DNA from: Lepisosteus oculatus
Taxonomy: Eukaryota > Chordata > Actinopteri > Semionotiformes > Lepisosteidae
NCBI RefSeq assembly: GCF_040954835.1
Contig: NC_090699.1
Coordinates: 13,757,817-13,821,816 of the forward strand
DNA length: 64,000 bases
Reading direction: 5' to 3'
Shown: in pieces, positions 49,116-61,625 of the stretch
Position numbering within the stretch: the first letter of the stretch is position 1
Layout of the letters: every line of letters starts with the position of its first letter
Translations under genes and position numbers: made by a program
Notes under the pieces: model-generated
Databases searched by the model: none
Told to the model about the DNA's origin: nothing
The model's input: the letters and a program-made list of their open reading frames with translations, nothing else

Positions 49116-50401
49116 ACTGCAGTGCTGCTCATGGTAACTGCATCGACAGCACAAAAACACATCATTTTCCTCACTGTAGCTCTGTCACAGTTCAGCTACA
49201 CACCAGCAGGTGTTACACGTCATGTTGACAGTGTATTTTATCATTCTGTTAGGAATCTGCAGTCTGTTGGAATTCAATAAGCTTTTTGCCAGTGTATTTG
49301 GGTTTGTATTTTTGAATAAAAGTTAAACAATTGTTTTAAAGTGACTTTTTTCCCCTCTCTTGTGATTGGCAGGTGTTAATCACATGTTGAAAGGTTGCTG
49401 TATGAAAAACTCTAGATCAGAGACAATGGGCAACACCTGGCTAGTATCGACATCTCCAGTTCTTGGGAGCTTCCCAGCAGGAAAGGAGCTGAGGTGTAGG
49501 GGTTCTGAGACACACCGATCAAAGGAATTGGTTTTGGTGTATCTTGTTTAACTAAGCTCTCTGTATATCATTAATAAGCATCAACAATCAAGGAAGATCC
49601 ATACAAAGAGAGAAGAAGGAGTGGCAGAGGAGAGGGGAGAAGGGATGGAGAAAATAAGATGAAGAGACAGGGCCAGGCGGGAGGTCCTTGTTCTGATCAG
49701 CCTTTAAGACCGGATTTAAGTATTTGAACCTTGTTAAGACGGCTTGCCATTCTGTTGTTTTTAGGAAATAGAATCCCCTCTGTTAGAAACGTTCTCTCCT
49801 GGTTGGTGGGCGCATCTTTAGAAAATGGAGATATGTTCCCATTCTATTAATTCTGTAGCACCTGGGTTGACAGAGAGTTTGGGCTCTAGGTGATATTCTG
49901 TTTGCTGCAGGAGGCAGGACTGTCGCTCTTGCTGGCCTGTGCCACAGTCCCCCATTGTCAGGGTGAAAACCTACAGGCTTGGTGCAGGAAGCAGACTCTT
50001 CTGGGACGCTGCTGAAGGTGCTCCTGCTGGGCTTCATTGCCAGTGCAGCCTTCGGGGGAAGTCACACAGCACAACCCCTTCAGTTTCAAGAGTTACAACG
50101 GGAATTTCTTGACCTTTTACTCAGTTGGCAGACAAATACTGTACCTGCAAAGCTGCTAAAACCTGATTTTTTCAGGAAGAACTATGTGAATATTTTAATC
50201 AGGTGACAACAGCAGATAAACATCTGAAGGACACTTCCTTATACTTTATACCCTTATATACCCTGTTAAATAGTAACAGGATAGTTTCCGCCATTTTTGA
50301 CAGTGTGATAGAGACCAACATGAGGCAGCAGATGCTGTACGACTTCAGTTGAAGAGCACAACATTTACACAAGACAGCTTGAAGACACACACACACACAC
50401 A

Positions 50402-50446
<45 letters not shown>

Positions 50447-51130
50447 AGCCAGGTTCCTCAGAGGATCTCCAAGCCACATGTTGCCCAGAGACGGAGGTCT
50501 GAAGGCTCCTGCATGCCTGATAGTCAACACTCTCCCGCGTCACTTACCAGCTAAGCGTGGCCTCACTATACACCCGCCCTCCGGAGGACAACCAGAACCA
50601 CGCCTGAGGTGGGTAATGGTGTATACTTGCCTTTGAATACTACTCATTAAAGCCACTGTGGCTATGGATTATAATGATACTCCAGAACCATGAAGTGGTA
50701 TTACAGAGACAATAATCTATAAACATGTAGGATCAGTGGTGTTATGAACCAGTCACTGCTCCTGAATGATTTGATCTCCCTCCTCCCTCTCTGTGCACGA
50801 CAAGCCGGGGCCCTGCAGAGAGAGAAGGGTGAAAGTGAAAGGAGGAGAGGAGAGGAGCGACAGAGTAAAGGATGAGTTTTCCTTCACCCGGCCATCACGT
50901 TCTTGAAAACTTCCTGAAACGTGACGAGCAGGAGGAGCGACAAACAGTTCAACAAGTAAAAGCAGTGGTGGGCCAGGAACTTAATTATCACTCCAGCAAA
51001 GTGATGTTAAAATGAATCATGAAAGTTATTGAGTTGATGTCTTCCGAGCTGTAATATCCACGGATCAGCTATTACAGTTGGTCTTGCACACTGCCTTCAT
51101 CTAGAAGCAAATAGTTTCACTTCATATTAA
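49116..51130. other. Intergenic spacer with AC microsatellite at 50386-50447
   Basis: No gene recognised. A GTGAAAGTGAAAGG stretch at 50829-50842 resembles an IRF site but lies about 2 kb from the likely TRIM-B first exon. Confidence 0.45.
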
Positions 51131-51135
51131 TGTTC

Positions 51136-51395
51136 ACCCAGTTCACTTCCGTCTTTCGGATGAGACGTTAAACCGAGGTCCGGACTCTCAGTGGTCATTA
51201 AAGATCCCTGGGCATTTCTCGATAAGAGTAGGGAGTTATCCTGGTGTCCGGGCCAAATTGTCCCCCTCGGCCTTTACCATGGCCTCCAAATTGTCCCCAT
51301 GTCTGATGGACTGGTGTCCTGTCCAGGGTGTACCCTGCCTTGCGCTCGTTGTTTGCCGGGTAGGCTCCGCATGGTATCAAGTGGTTTTGCAAATG
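51136..51395 (-). mobile_element. SINE-like repeat copy D (inverted, partial)
   Basis: Contains CTTTCGGATGAGACGTTAAACCGAGG, the reverse complement of the family's central block, followed by GATGGACTGGTGTCCTGTCC, the motif multiplied in the 24.6-26.0 kb minisatellite. Confidence 0.7.
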
Positions 51396-51830
51396 ACCTG
51401 ACATGACCCAGTTCACTTTGCCTGCTAGGGATCACGGAAGGGAGGTGGGTATTGGAACAGACGGATCGCTCACAGGCGCTGTGTGAGCTTAGGAGCCCCA
51501 GTTCCCACAGATCCCAGACAGGAACAGAACCGTACAGTAACGCTGATCAAAGTGAAAGTCTCTAACAGTGTCTCTAACCCTAACCCCGGCCAGGCTCCTT
51601 TTCTAACCCCAGAGTCTGAGCTCATGTAAGAGTGCTCGAACAGACAGCCAGTCAGCCAAGATGGCAGCAGATGCTGCTCCAGCTCAGGGCACTTCGAAGT
51701 CTGGGAGTCCTGCAGGTTTCAATTGTGAACAGGAAAGAAACTGAAAACTCCTCGAGACAACCTTGTGTACAACGAGACGCCGTACACGAGAATGTTCATA
51801 CTCATTCTGATGATCTTCAGCTGCTGTTGG

Positions 51831-52110
51831 TCACAGATGTCGGAATGGCAGGAGAGAGAAAAAAGACCCTATGCGCAGCGGAGAGACAGGGGTTAGCCCG
51901 GGCTCAGGAGGTCAGACAAGGTCAGGTAGAAACCTAGGCCCTGAGGCCAGGGACGTGGGGCGACCTGGTGCTGGGGGGGTCTCAGGACATCCGAAACCAA
52001 AAAGGTTAAGTGAGGAGGAAAGGGTGACCTGGAAATATACAGCCCCAGACAAAGACACACAGGAAGGACAAGCAAAGCTCAGGGAAACTAGGGACAGGAC
52101 AGAGTAGGAG
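51831..52110 (-). mobile_element. Diverged solo LTR related to LTR 2
   Basis: Reverse-complement relative of 32832-33152, sharing AAGACCCTATGCG, AGAAACCTAGGCCCT and GGGGCGACCTGGTGC blocks. Ends are worn and no clear target duplication was seen. Confidence 0.7.
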
Positions 52111-52304
52111 CTGCACTGCTGTTCATTCATTTCCACTGTCATGTGGAAACTGGATTGGCCTTGAAGCAGAAAGAGCAGCCTGTCTGTCCTGTGGAAGGGC
52201 TCCTGGCTGGGGCTGCAGGCTGACCCCTGCAGGGACTCAGCTGGGCGGTGGACTGGTGTCAGTGGTGCTGAGAGAGGCTGGGAGCCCAGCGGGGTGGAAA
52301 GGGT

Positions 52305-52890
52305 TAATCCTGCTCCTTCAGGAGCAGAGGAGCCACACAGCACAGCAGCTCTGGAGAGGGAGGAGCTCCCCTGAGTCTCTGTCCTGAAGTGAGAGAGACC
52401 TGCAGAGCTGCACCCTGTCGCTGGGAAGAGCTGCTGCCCTGTTAAGTTTTGTCAGAGTCCTGACCAGTTAAAGGCTGGACCAGGAGCTGGACTCTCTCTC
52501 CTGCAGGTTCAACTCTGACACTATACAATCTGTACAGGTATGTGTGGGCTGGATTGGACTGTGTGATGTGTCTGTCAGGAGGGATATGAGACCTGTGAGC
52601 TGTGTTACTGTAACTATGATAAAGAGTCTGGTGGGCTGATCTTCTGAGGACTGGAATAGATCCTTCAGGACAGGCTGATCCTACTGAGTGCTGGAGGAAT
52701 GTGTTGAATTTTAGACATGGGATTAATTTTAGTAGCTCAAATGTGAGTGTTTTAAGATTGGTTGTGTTTAGTAGAGTAATACATATTTTTAAAGATGAAT
52801 GTGTTAATGACTCAGTTCCCAGAATGTAGATCATCCCTGATAAAGTCTCTGCCGGTTAGTCCAGTCTTGGGCATCTTGTACTGCAGCATT
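52305..52890 (+). promoter_or_regulatory. 5' flank of TRIM-B
   Basis: Homologous to the TRIM-A 5' flank in inverted order (52305-52440 closely; 52850-52895 around GTCCAGTCTTGGGC). This should hold the TRIM-B promoter. The strong ISRE-like site of TRIM-A has no visible counterpart. Confidence 0.5.
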
Positions 52891-53905
52891 CCAAAGAGCT
52901 GCAGCACTGTGTCAGTGTTTCTGTATCTACAGGTTGTGTTTCCAATGAGCTGCAGCACTGTGTCTGTGTACCTGTATCTACAGGTGTGTTTCCATCGATC
53001 TGCAGCACTGTGTCAGTGTACCTGTATCTACAGGTTGTGTTTCCAATGAGCTGCAGCACTGTGTCTGTGTACCTGTATCTACAGGTGTGTTTCCAATGAG
53101 CTGCAGCACTGTGTCTGTGTACCTGTATCTACAGGTGTGTTTCCAATGAGCTGCAGCACTGTGTCAGTGTATCTGTATCTACAGGTGTGTTTCCAATGAG
53201 CTGCTGCACTGTGTCAGTGTACCTGTATCTACAGGTGTGTTTCCAATGAGCTGCAGCACTGTGTCAGTGTACCTGTATCTACAGGTGTGTTCCAATGAGC
53301 TGCAGCACTGTGTCAGTGTACCTGTATCTACAGGTGTGTTTCCAATGATCTGCAGCACTGTGTCAGTGTACCTGTATCTACAGGTGTGTTTCCAACGATC
53401 TGCAGCACTGTGTCAGTGTACCTGTATCTACAGGTGTGTTTCCAATGAGCTGCAGCACTGTGTCAGTGTACCTGTATCTACAGGTGTGTTTCCAATGAGC
53501 TGTTGCACTGTGTCGGTGTACCTGTATCTACAGGTGTGTTTCCAAAGAGCTGTTGAAATGTCTGTGTACCTGTATCTACAGGTGTGTTTCCAAAGAGCTG
53601 TTGAAATGTGTCTGTGTACTTGTATCTACAGGTGTGTTTCCAATGAGCTGTTGCACTGTGTCTGTGTACCTGTATCTACAAGTGTGTTTCCAATGAGCTG
53701 CAGCACTGTGTCTGTGTACCTGTATCTACAAGTGTGTTTCCAATGAGCTGTTGCACTGTGTCTGTGTACCTGTATCTACAGGAGTGTTTCCAATGAGCTG
53801 TTGCACTGTGTCTGTGTACCTGTATCTACAGGTATGTTTCCAAAGAGCTGTTGCACTGTGTCTGTGTACCTGTATCTACAGGTGTGTTTCCAAAGAGCTG
53901 CTGTA
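52890..53905. repeat. 48-49-bp minisatellite grown from the TRIM-B 5'-UTR exon donor
   Basis: About 20 copies, each ending in ACCTGTATCTACAG followed by GTGTGTTTCC. TRIM-A has the single-copy counterpart (CTGTATCTCCAG-GTGAGTTTC) at the end of its UTR exon. So each unit is an exon end plus donor. Confidence 0.9.
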
Positions 53906-54027
53906 GTGGTTGTGTTTCTGTCTGCAACTGAATACTTTTACCTTCAGGTGTTTATTTAGGTGTTGTATTGAGATGGTGCTGATCTTCTCCTCTGATCATC
54001 TCTGGTTCTGCTTCTCTGTGCTCAGGA

Positions 54028-57000
54028 ATGGCCTCACCCAGCAGTGTCCTGTCTGAAGAGCAGTTCCTGTGCTCTATCTGTCTGGACACATTCACCAGCC
54101 CAGTGTCCACTCCATGTGGACACAGCTTCTGTCTGGCCTGTATTGGAGGATACTGGGACAGCAGTGATGTGTGTCAGTGTCCACTGTGTAAGGAGACATT
54201 TTACAGAAGACCTGATCTCCGTGTGAACAGAAGCCTGGCAGAAATCACTGAGCAGTTCAAGAGGACCAGAGTCAGCAGTGATGAAGGACTTTCTTCTAAA
54301 CCTGGAGAAGTGTCCTGTGATATCTGCACTGGGAGAAAACTCAACGCTGTGAAATCCTGTCTGATGTGTCTGATGTCATACTGTTCAGTTCACATCCAGC
54401 CTCACTATGACCTTGTTAAACTGAAGAAGCACAGACTGATTGAGCCTGTGAAGAGCCTTGAGGACAGGCTGTGTGAGAAGCATGAGAGACTCCTGGAGCT
54501 GTTCTGCAGGACTGACCAGACCTGTGTTTGTGTGCTGTGTACTGAGACTGACCACAGGACACACAGCACTGTCCCTTTAGAGCAGGAATGCAGAGTGAAA
54601 AAGGTGGGTTTATGGTTATATATTAATTTAAAATTATTGTGAATTAAATTATTATAATCACTAGAATATGGATCAGTGGCTATAATCAATACATTCAGAA
54701 ACTGATGGTATCTTAGCACAACTTCCCTGGTGTAAGAGTCTGTTGTCCAGCCCAGCATCAGTGTGAGAGTCGTTTGACCAGCCCAGTGTCAGTGTCAGTG
54801 TGAGCCTGTTGTGCAATGTTTGTGCACCAGCAACAGTGACTTCAGTGTCTCTGTTCCCCTGTTTGTCCACAGACTCAGCTGAGGAAGACTGAGGCAGAAG
54901 TACAACAGATGATCCAGGACAGACTGAAGAAGGTGGAGGAGATCAAACAGGCAGTGGAGCTCAGCAAAGTGAGTCCTGTCAATCCTTCTGAGTGGGGTAC
55001 TGCAGGGCTCAGTGCTGGGGTCACTGCTCTCTCATCCAGAGAGAGAGGACACGTAGGAAGACTGGGAAGATAAAACTGTCCAGTTAAAGGACAAGATGTT
55101 GTTTATTTATAGTTAAATCAGATTTGCTGTGGGGCTACTGGTGCAGAATGTGTCACCCAGGTGAGGTTATAAATGCTGTCATTCCTGTATGTGAAGAACT
55201 TTGTGGACCTGTGGATTGAATACATAGTACATGCAAGTAAGTATTTATTTCTGACATTTCAGGGTTATTTAATTCATTCCCGTTACCTTATGAAGTCCCT
55301 GTTTTCTCCTCAGAGCTGCGCAAAGAGAGAGATTGAGGACAGTATGCAGGTCTTCACTGCTCTTCGAAACTCCATTGAGAGAAGCCAGGCTGAGCTCATC
55401 GAGCTGATAGAGGAGAAGCAGAGAGCAGCAGAGAGGAGGGCTGAAGGGATCATTAAAGAGCTGGAGCAGGAAATCACTGAGCTAAAGAGGAGAAACACTG
55501 AGCTGGAGCAGCTCTCCCACACTGAGGACCACATCCACTTCCTACAGGTCAGCACCCACTGTAGAGAGCAGATACAGTATCTACAGAGAGCAGGGAGACC
55601 TACAGGTCAGCACACACTGTAGAGAGCAGATACAGTATCTACAGAGAGCAGAGAGTCCTACAGGTCAGCACACACTGTAGAGAGCAGATACAGTATCTAC
55701 AGAGAGCAGAGAGTCCTACAGGTCAGCACACACTGTAGAGAGCAGATATAGTATCTACAGAGAGCAGAGAGAGCTCACTGTGTGACTCTTAGTGATCTAT
55801 ACTGGGCTCTAGGTTTCAGACTCACAGGTGACTTATTGCCTTAGAAGGCTGTGGCCCCCCATGACTCTGAGTCTCTCCTGCTGTAGAGTTTCCCCTCCCT
55901 GTGCTCCCCTCCACACCCCAAGGACTGGTCTGACATCCCTGTTCACCCTGATCTCTGTCTGGGGGCTGTGAGGAGGGCTGTGTGTCAGCTGGAGGACAGA
56001 CTCAGAGAGGAAGTCAAGAGGCTCTCAGAGGAAGGTTTGTGTTTCACTCCCTTTCCTTACTGATTCAACAAAATAAAAAAAGGTTTAAGTTCCAGTTAGA
56101 GAATTTAAGTTTTTAATGTTTTGTTTCCTGTTTCATGGTATTTTCATGTTATGATTCAATTTTAATATCATGGCTATCAATTCATTTATACAATTGATCT
56201 TTTCTTATTTTAATTCATATCAGGTGCCATTTTTAATCATTGTTATTTTCTATTTACCTCCCCCTGACTGTATCTGGACACAAGATCCTCATGACTGTGT
56301 TTTTCCATCAAAATCTCCTGACAGATTAGTGGGGTTTTCTTCAGGATCAGTAGTTTGTTCCAGTGCAGCTGCATGAGCTGTCAGTGTCTCTTACAGACCC
56401 ACAGCTCCACTGGCCAGACAACACACTCCTGTGTGTTACTGTCCTGCCTGAGAGATCAGCACAGCACTACAACACACAACACTGCACACCTGGAGACCAG
56501 ACTCCAGCAGGAATGTGCTCTCAGCTCTCTAACATCTTTCTCTCTGTTTGCAGAGTTTGAGAGGCTTCGCAAACATGCAGGTGAGTCTGTTGTCACTGAC
56601 AGGAACTTGTCATTTACAAAGGTCACAGCAGGGTCACAGGGGTCAATACAGGCTCTTACTCTAACAGGAGGAGATGTTGTAACTCCTGCTTTATACAAAT
56701 GCAACCATTCAAAATGCACGGTACAACCCTGTACCGCGCAAATTATCTACAGTTCACCGCTTTGTACCGTGGTACGTAATTGGCTGGCCAAAATGACCGA
56801 CAGGGGTACTCGTGGTGCGTTGGTCGGTCGTGGAAAGATTTACTCATTTAATGTCTTTACTGTACATGTTTTAATCTGCTTAATATTGAATATTAATATG
56901 GAATTTTACAACTAAAGGAAAATTTTAGTAGCTGAGCTTGAAAAGAAGAGGAACATAATGCATCTGAAGGTCATAAGCTATATTAATTTAGGTATATAAA

Positions 57001-58703
57001 CATATTATGTAAACTGTATATGGTTGGCACTGGTAGTTTAAATAAAAAATACACACCAGTATTCCACTTTCTCCCTAAACATTTTAAGCATCAAAGTCTT
57101 TCATTCGGTTACATACTGTGGTTATTTTGGAAAAGTTGTTACATGCTCCTTCTGACTATATTAAGTTTATATACTTTATAAAAAAGTTATATTGTTTAAA
57201 CCTTATCGCAATATTTGCACTCGTTATCGCAATATAAATGAGTTAAACTGATGCAGACGGTTACAAAGAAAGTGGACCACAGTAATACTTTGAGCTTATA
57301 GCCTGTCCAAGGTCATTCATTATTAATAATATCTTCTGTAAAGACTTTAATGCATAAAATATTTAAGCATAATTAAAATACTTCTGATGAAGGTGGGAGG
57401 TTGTGTACTTTTGTCCAACTGAGCAATCTTGCTTTTATAAAATATACCAACTTTTTAATGTTTAATGATTAACATGCTGTAATACACAGTTTAAAATTAT
57501 TAAAAGTCTAAAGAGTATACAACTTAAATTCTTAATTGGAAAAGGATTGTCCCTCAGCAGTGACCGGGATTCTAAACCAGGCGTTTTCTGGGGACAGCTC
57601 AAATGCTGTACATGAGAGGTTAAGTTTTATTAGCTCCACCTGGTGGTTTTGCAAGGTGCTTCCAGATACTAGTATCATAGCGATATCATGCGTTAAAATG
57701 CGCCACGCCTACGCGCATTTTGAATGGCTGGATCTGCACACAACTGATGTGTTTCAACGATTTAAGGATTAAATTTATTTAAAACTAAGGAAGGTAAATT
57801 AAAGAACCAAGAAATACAAAACACAGTAAACCTGACATAACACTTCTTCTGCAGTATCTGGAGTCACTGACAGGAGGACAATGTTATTTCCACACCACAG
57901 TGACTGACACCTCTTCACACACTCCTGGAGTTTGACAGTGTGTGTCTGTGAAAGAAAGACCACTTGTGTGTGTCTCACAATTCAACTGTGATTCTCTAGG
58001 AATCTGAATTCAGTCGCTGAAAAAACTTTCCTTCTTCAGTTCAACACATACAGTCATGACCAGTTACATCACAGTCTCAGTAAGTCTGTCATCTACTTCC
58101 ATCTGAGAGAGGAGTGAGATACAGATCATTTCATCCTGTCTGTCTGCTCTCTGATCCACAGCTGATGTGACTCTGGACCCCAATACAGCTCATCCCAATC
58201 TCATCCTGTCTGAGGATGGGAAACAAGTGAGACATGGAAGCACACCACAGGATCTCCCTGACAATCCAGAGAGATTTGATACTTTTGTCAGTATCCTGGG
58301 AAAGGATGGGATCACCTCAGGGAGGCACTACTGGGAGGTGGAGGTGGGGGAGAAGAGTGGTTGGGATTTAGGCATCACCAGAGAGTCCAGAAACAGAAAG
58401 GGGAGGATCACAGTGAGCCCCCAGTATGGTTACTGGGCTGTGTGTCTGAGGAATGGGAATGAGTACAGGGCTCGTGCTGAACCCCCTGTCCTCCTCCCCC
58501 TGAGCCAGAAGCCCCAGAAGGTGGGGGTGTATGTGGACTATGAGGGGGGACAGGTCTCCTTTTACAATGTGGACAACAGGTCTCATATCTACACCTTCAC
58601 TGCCTCCTTCACTGAGAAACTCTTTCCATACTTCAGCCCTAATCTCAACCTTGGAGGTAAAAACTCAGCCCCACTGATCATCTCTTCTGTCAGTCTCTCC
58701 TAA
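54028..58703 (+). CDS. TRIM-B: finTRIM-like RING E3 ubiquitin ligase with PRY-SPRY, complete
   Basis: Six exons, 54028-54603, 54873-54968, 55314-55547, 55887-56034, 56554-56580 and 58162-58703, join in phase to 540 aa. The first five are 576, 96, 234, 148 and 27 bp, exactly as in TRIM-A; the last is 542 bp instead of 545. RING ([21 protein letters not shown]), two B-boxes, coiled coil and B30.2 ([21 protein letters not shown]) are all intact, so it should be an active E3 ligase of the class IV TRIM type. It is an inverted paralogue of TRIM-A. About 50 residues of the SPRY core from [10 protein letters not shown] onward are identical, while the PRY turn and the loops near WDLGITRES and RARAEPP differ. 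It lies downstream of and parallel to the BTN-like gene. The donor after exon 1 is GTGGGT. Named orthology not resolved. Confidence 0.93.
55548..55745. repeat. Short form of the exon 3 donor minisatellite (about 3 copies)
   Basis: Same unit as 17150-17713, beginning at the TRIM-B exon 3 donor. Each copy carries CCTACAG-GTCAGCA. Confidence 0.9.
56581..58161 (+). other. TRIM-B intron 5
   Basis: The first about 110 bp match TRIM-A intron 5. From about 56700 it diverges: an unclassified block (TACCGTGGTACGTAATTGGC) and AT-rich sequence. The gypsy fragment of TRIM-A intron 5 is absent. Confidence 0.5.
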
Positions 58704-58859
58704 TTGAATCAGCACGTTATTTTTGGTTGGAGCTTTCCTGGAAAACAATTTTGTTCCACCGTTGATTGTGTCAATTTTTTCTATTTTTTCTTCATGTTAT
58801 GTGTCTAATGTCAGTACTCATAAGTTGTTCTGTGAGTACCATTACACTGTGACCCCCAT

Positions 58860-59650
58860 CTTAACATAACCACCCTACTGTACTGGACTGTAGCTCCTAT
58901 TGTAACAGACTGTTCTACTGTACTGGACTGCAGCTCCTATTGTAACAGACTGTTCTCCTGTACTGGACTGTAGCTCCTATTGTAACAGGACTGTTCTCCT
59001 GTACTGGGACTGTAGCTCCTATTGTAACAGACTGTTCTCCTGTACTGGACTGTAGCTCCTATTGTAACAGGACTGTTCTCCTGTACTGGACTGTAGCTCC
59101 TATTGTAACAGGACTGTTCTACTGTACTGGACTGTAGCTCCTATTGTAACAGGACTGTTCTACTGTACTGGGACTGTAGCTCCTATTGTAACAGACTGTT
59201 CTCCTGTACTGGACTGTAGCTCCTATTGTAACTGGACTGTTCCCCTGTACTGCGACTGTAGCTCCTATTGTAACCGGACTGTTCTACTGTACTGGACTGT
59301 AGCTCCTATTGTAACAGACTGTTCTCCTGTACTGGACTGTAGCTCCTATTGTAACAGACTGTTCTCCTGTACTGGACTGTAGCCCCTATTGTAACAGGAC
59401 TGTTCTACTGTACTGGACTGTAGCTCCTATTGTAACAGACTGTTCTACTGTACTGGACTGCAGCTCCTTTTGTAACAGACTGTTCTCCTGTACTGGACTG
59501 TAGCTCCTATTGTAACAGACTGTTCTACTGTACTGGACTGTAGCCCCTATTGTAACAGACTGTTCTCCTGTACTGGACTGTAGCTCCTATTGTAACAGAC
59601 TGTTCTCCTGTACTGGACTGTAGCTCCTATTGTAACAGGACTGTTTTACT
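58860..59650. repeat. Minisatellite, about 40-bp unit, about 20 copies
   Basis: Unit contains GGACTGTAGCTCCTATTGTAAC. It lies in the 3' flank of TRIM-B, before the nearest AATAAA, so it may fall within the 3'-UTR. Confidence 0.9.
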
Positions 59651-59746
59651 GTTGTTTCCCCCTTGTAAGAACAGAATGAAGGTCACCATCAGACACAGAC
59701 AACAACAAAACAATACACTGGTAGAGGACACTACAAATCTAAACAT

Positions 59747-59752
59747 AATAAA
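59747..59752 (+). terminator. Candidate poly(A) signal of TRIM-B
   Basis: AATAAA about 1.04 kb past the stop. If used, the minisatellite is transcribed in the 3'-UTR. Confidence 0.35.
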
Positions 59753-59779
59753 TTAAAGTTTTTACATACTGTAAGAGGA

Positions 59780-60350
59780 CACGGGGAAGGGTCATCTCTA
59801 ACAGGTACTTCCGAAACGAAACGCTGAAAATGCTAGAGATGGACCTTAGCGAGATGGCGGACAAAAAGAATCAGCTGACCAGTAGATGGAAAGGGTCTAC
59901 CTTAAGAGACAACGAGACACAGCTGAGACGCATCAGGAACCGGGATATAAGTGGCCCGGAGGCAGTGAACAGCGCGGAAGCCGGTAAGGTGAATGTGTTT
60001 TGGAGGAAAAGAGTGGAAAGAGGTGGATGTTAAGGATCGGGCTAACGAACGACTGCAAGGAGAAAGGTTTATGATTTTGGATTACGGACACTGGTTTAGG
60101 ATACATCGCGGATTGTCTTTATTACGAACTTTTGGAACTCGGAACGAGTCAGGACTAAGGGAACGGATTACGGACTGTATTAGGAAGACAGTTGTTGGAA
60201 GAAACGCCACGGATCGGAGGACAGTAAAGTGTGGTGTAAGTACGACCTTCGTTTACATAAACTATTCCCCCCGAGACACCACAATACGTACTGTACATCA
60301 TTTGTTTTTTCTCATTTGGTATTGATCATTTTGTGTTGTGGATGTTATAT
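59780..60350 (+). other. Unassigned region with GAAACGAAACG site and a small ORF
   Basis: An IRF-like CGAAACGAAACGCTGAAA stretch lies at about 59811-59828, followed by an ORF from 59830 (MLEMDLSEMADKK...) that reaches a plausible donor GAAGCCG-GTAAGG. It could be a first exon or the leader of a worn retroelement. Not recognised. Confidence 0.3.
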
Positions 60351-60770
60351 TCACCCAGCATTACTAACAGATGAATTTTAAATGCATGTTATTTTTCCAG
60401 ATCTTTATTTACGTCTTGTATAGTATAACACATTAATTCACATTAAAATGCTGAAAGATAAAGTCCATCCAAACAGCTGTGTGTCTGTGTATACAAGTGT
60501 CAGATAAGTGTGTCAGAGCTGTGATGGGGTGTCTTGCAGACAGGCTGGTGTCCCAGTGCGAGAGCTCGGTGATTTCAGGCTGGCGGAGACAACGAGGCGG
60601 TGAAGATGACTGAGGCAGGTCAGAGAGTAGTCACTCCTACCACCACAAGGCCCTGCTGAGCCAAGAGCTGAGCCCAGAGAAGAGCCCCCTGAGCCAGCTG
60701 GTCCTGAGGCTCACTGACCTGAGCCACACCGACACCAGCCAGCCTCAGGACAGCACTGCTAGAATCAAAC
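60350..60770. other. Spacer, nothing firm
   Basis: A block with GAGCCAGCTGGTCCTGAGGC occurs here and again near 60865, so it is a local duplication. No gene recognised. Confidence 0.4.
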
Positions 60771-60832
60771 AGATCACAGATCACAGATCACAGATCACAG
60801 ATCACAGATCACAGATCACAGATCACACACAC
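60770..60832. repeat. ATCACAG short tandem repeat
   Basis: About seven copies of an 8-9-bp GATCACA unit. Confidence 0.85.
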
Positions 60833-61109
60833 ACAGAGAGAGGAGCCCAAAGAAGAGCCCCCTGAGCCAGCTGGTCCTGAGGCTCACTGGCCCGAGCCGT
60901 GCCACAGTGACACCAGCCAGCCTCAGCACTACAACCGAGGCAGGACGAAGAGTGATGGAGAGCAAGCGAGAGGAGCAGCAATGGTGATCAGGACTGGGCA
61001 GGAAGAGAGCGCAGCTTTCGGGGCAGGAGCAGACGGGGGGCTGGGCTGGTTTAGAAATTGGAGCCACTGGCTAAGCGATGGGCAGCAGACTGGTTAGTGA
61101 CTGGGGGTT

Positions 61110-61625
61110 TGGAGTCATTCAGGTGGATCTAGATCAGGATAGACCTGGGGTCATTCAGGTGGATCTAGATCAGGATAGACCTGGGGTCATTCAGGCGGAT
61201 CTAGATCAGGATAGACCTGGAGTCATTCAGGCAGATCTAGATCAGGATAGACCTGGGGTCATTCAGGCGGATCTAGATCAGGATAGACCTGGAGTCATTC
61301 AGGCGGATCTAGATCAGGATAGACCTGGGGTCATTCAGGCGGATCTAGATCAGGATAGATCTGGGGTCATTCAGGCGGATCTAGATCAGGATAGATCTGG
61401 AGTCATTCAGGCGGATCTAGATCAGGATAGATCTGGAGTCATTCAGGTGGATCTAGATCAGGATAGACCTGGAGTCATTCAGGCGGATCTAGATCAGGAT
61501 AGACCTGGAGTCATTCAGGTGGATCTAGATCAGGATAGACCTGGAGTCATTCAGGTGGATCTAGATCAGGATAGACCTGGAGTCATTCAGGTGAACGTTG
61601 ATCAGGACAGATATGGAGTCATTCA
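61110..61625. repeat. 36-bp minisatellite with open frame
   Basis: About 14 copies of a unit containing GTCATTCAGGTGGATCTAGA. The 36-bp length keeps a frame open (GVIQVDLDQDRP repeated, ATG at 61078), but there are no flanking splice or domain signals. Confidence 0.9.

Noticed and set aside
49783-50037. 84-aa minus-strand ORF
   Set aside because: No recognisable domain or splice context.
58162-58703. SPRY exon as the missing B30.2 of the BTN-like gene
   Set aside because: It completes TRIM-B in phase and matches the TRIM-A SPRY exon; kept only as a possible read-through acceptor.
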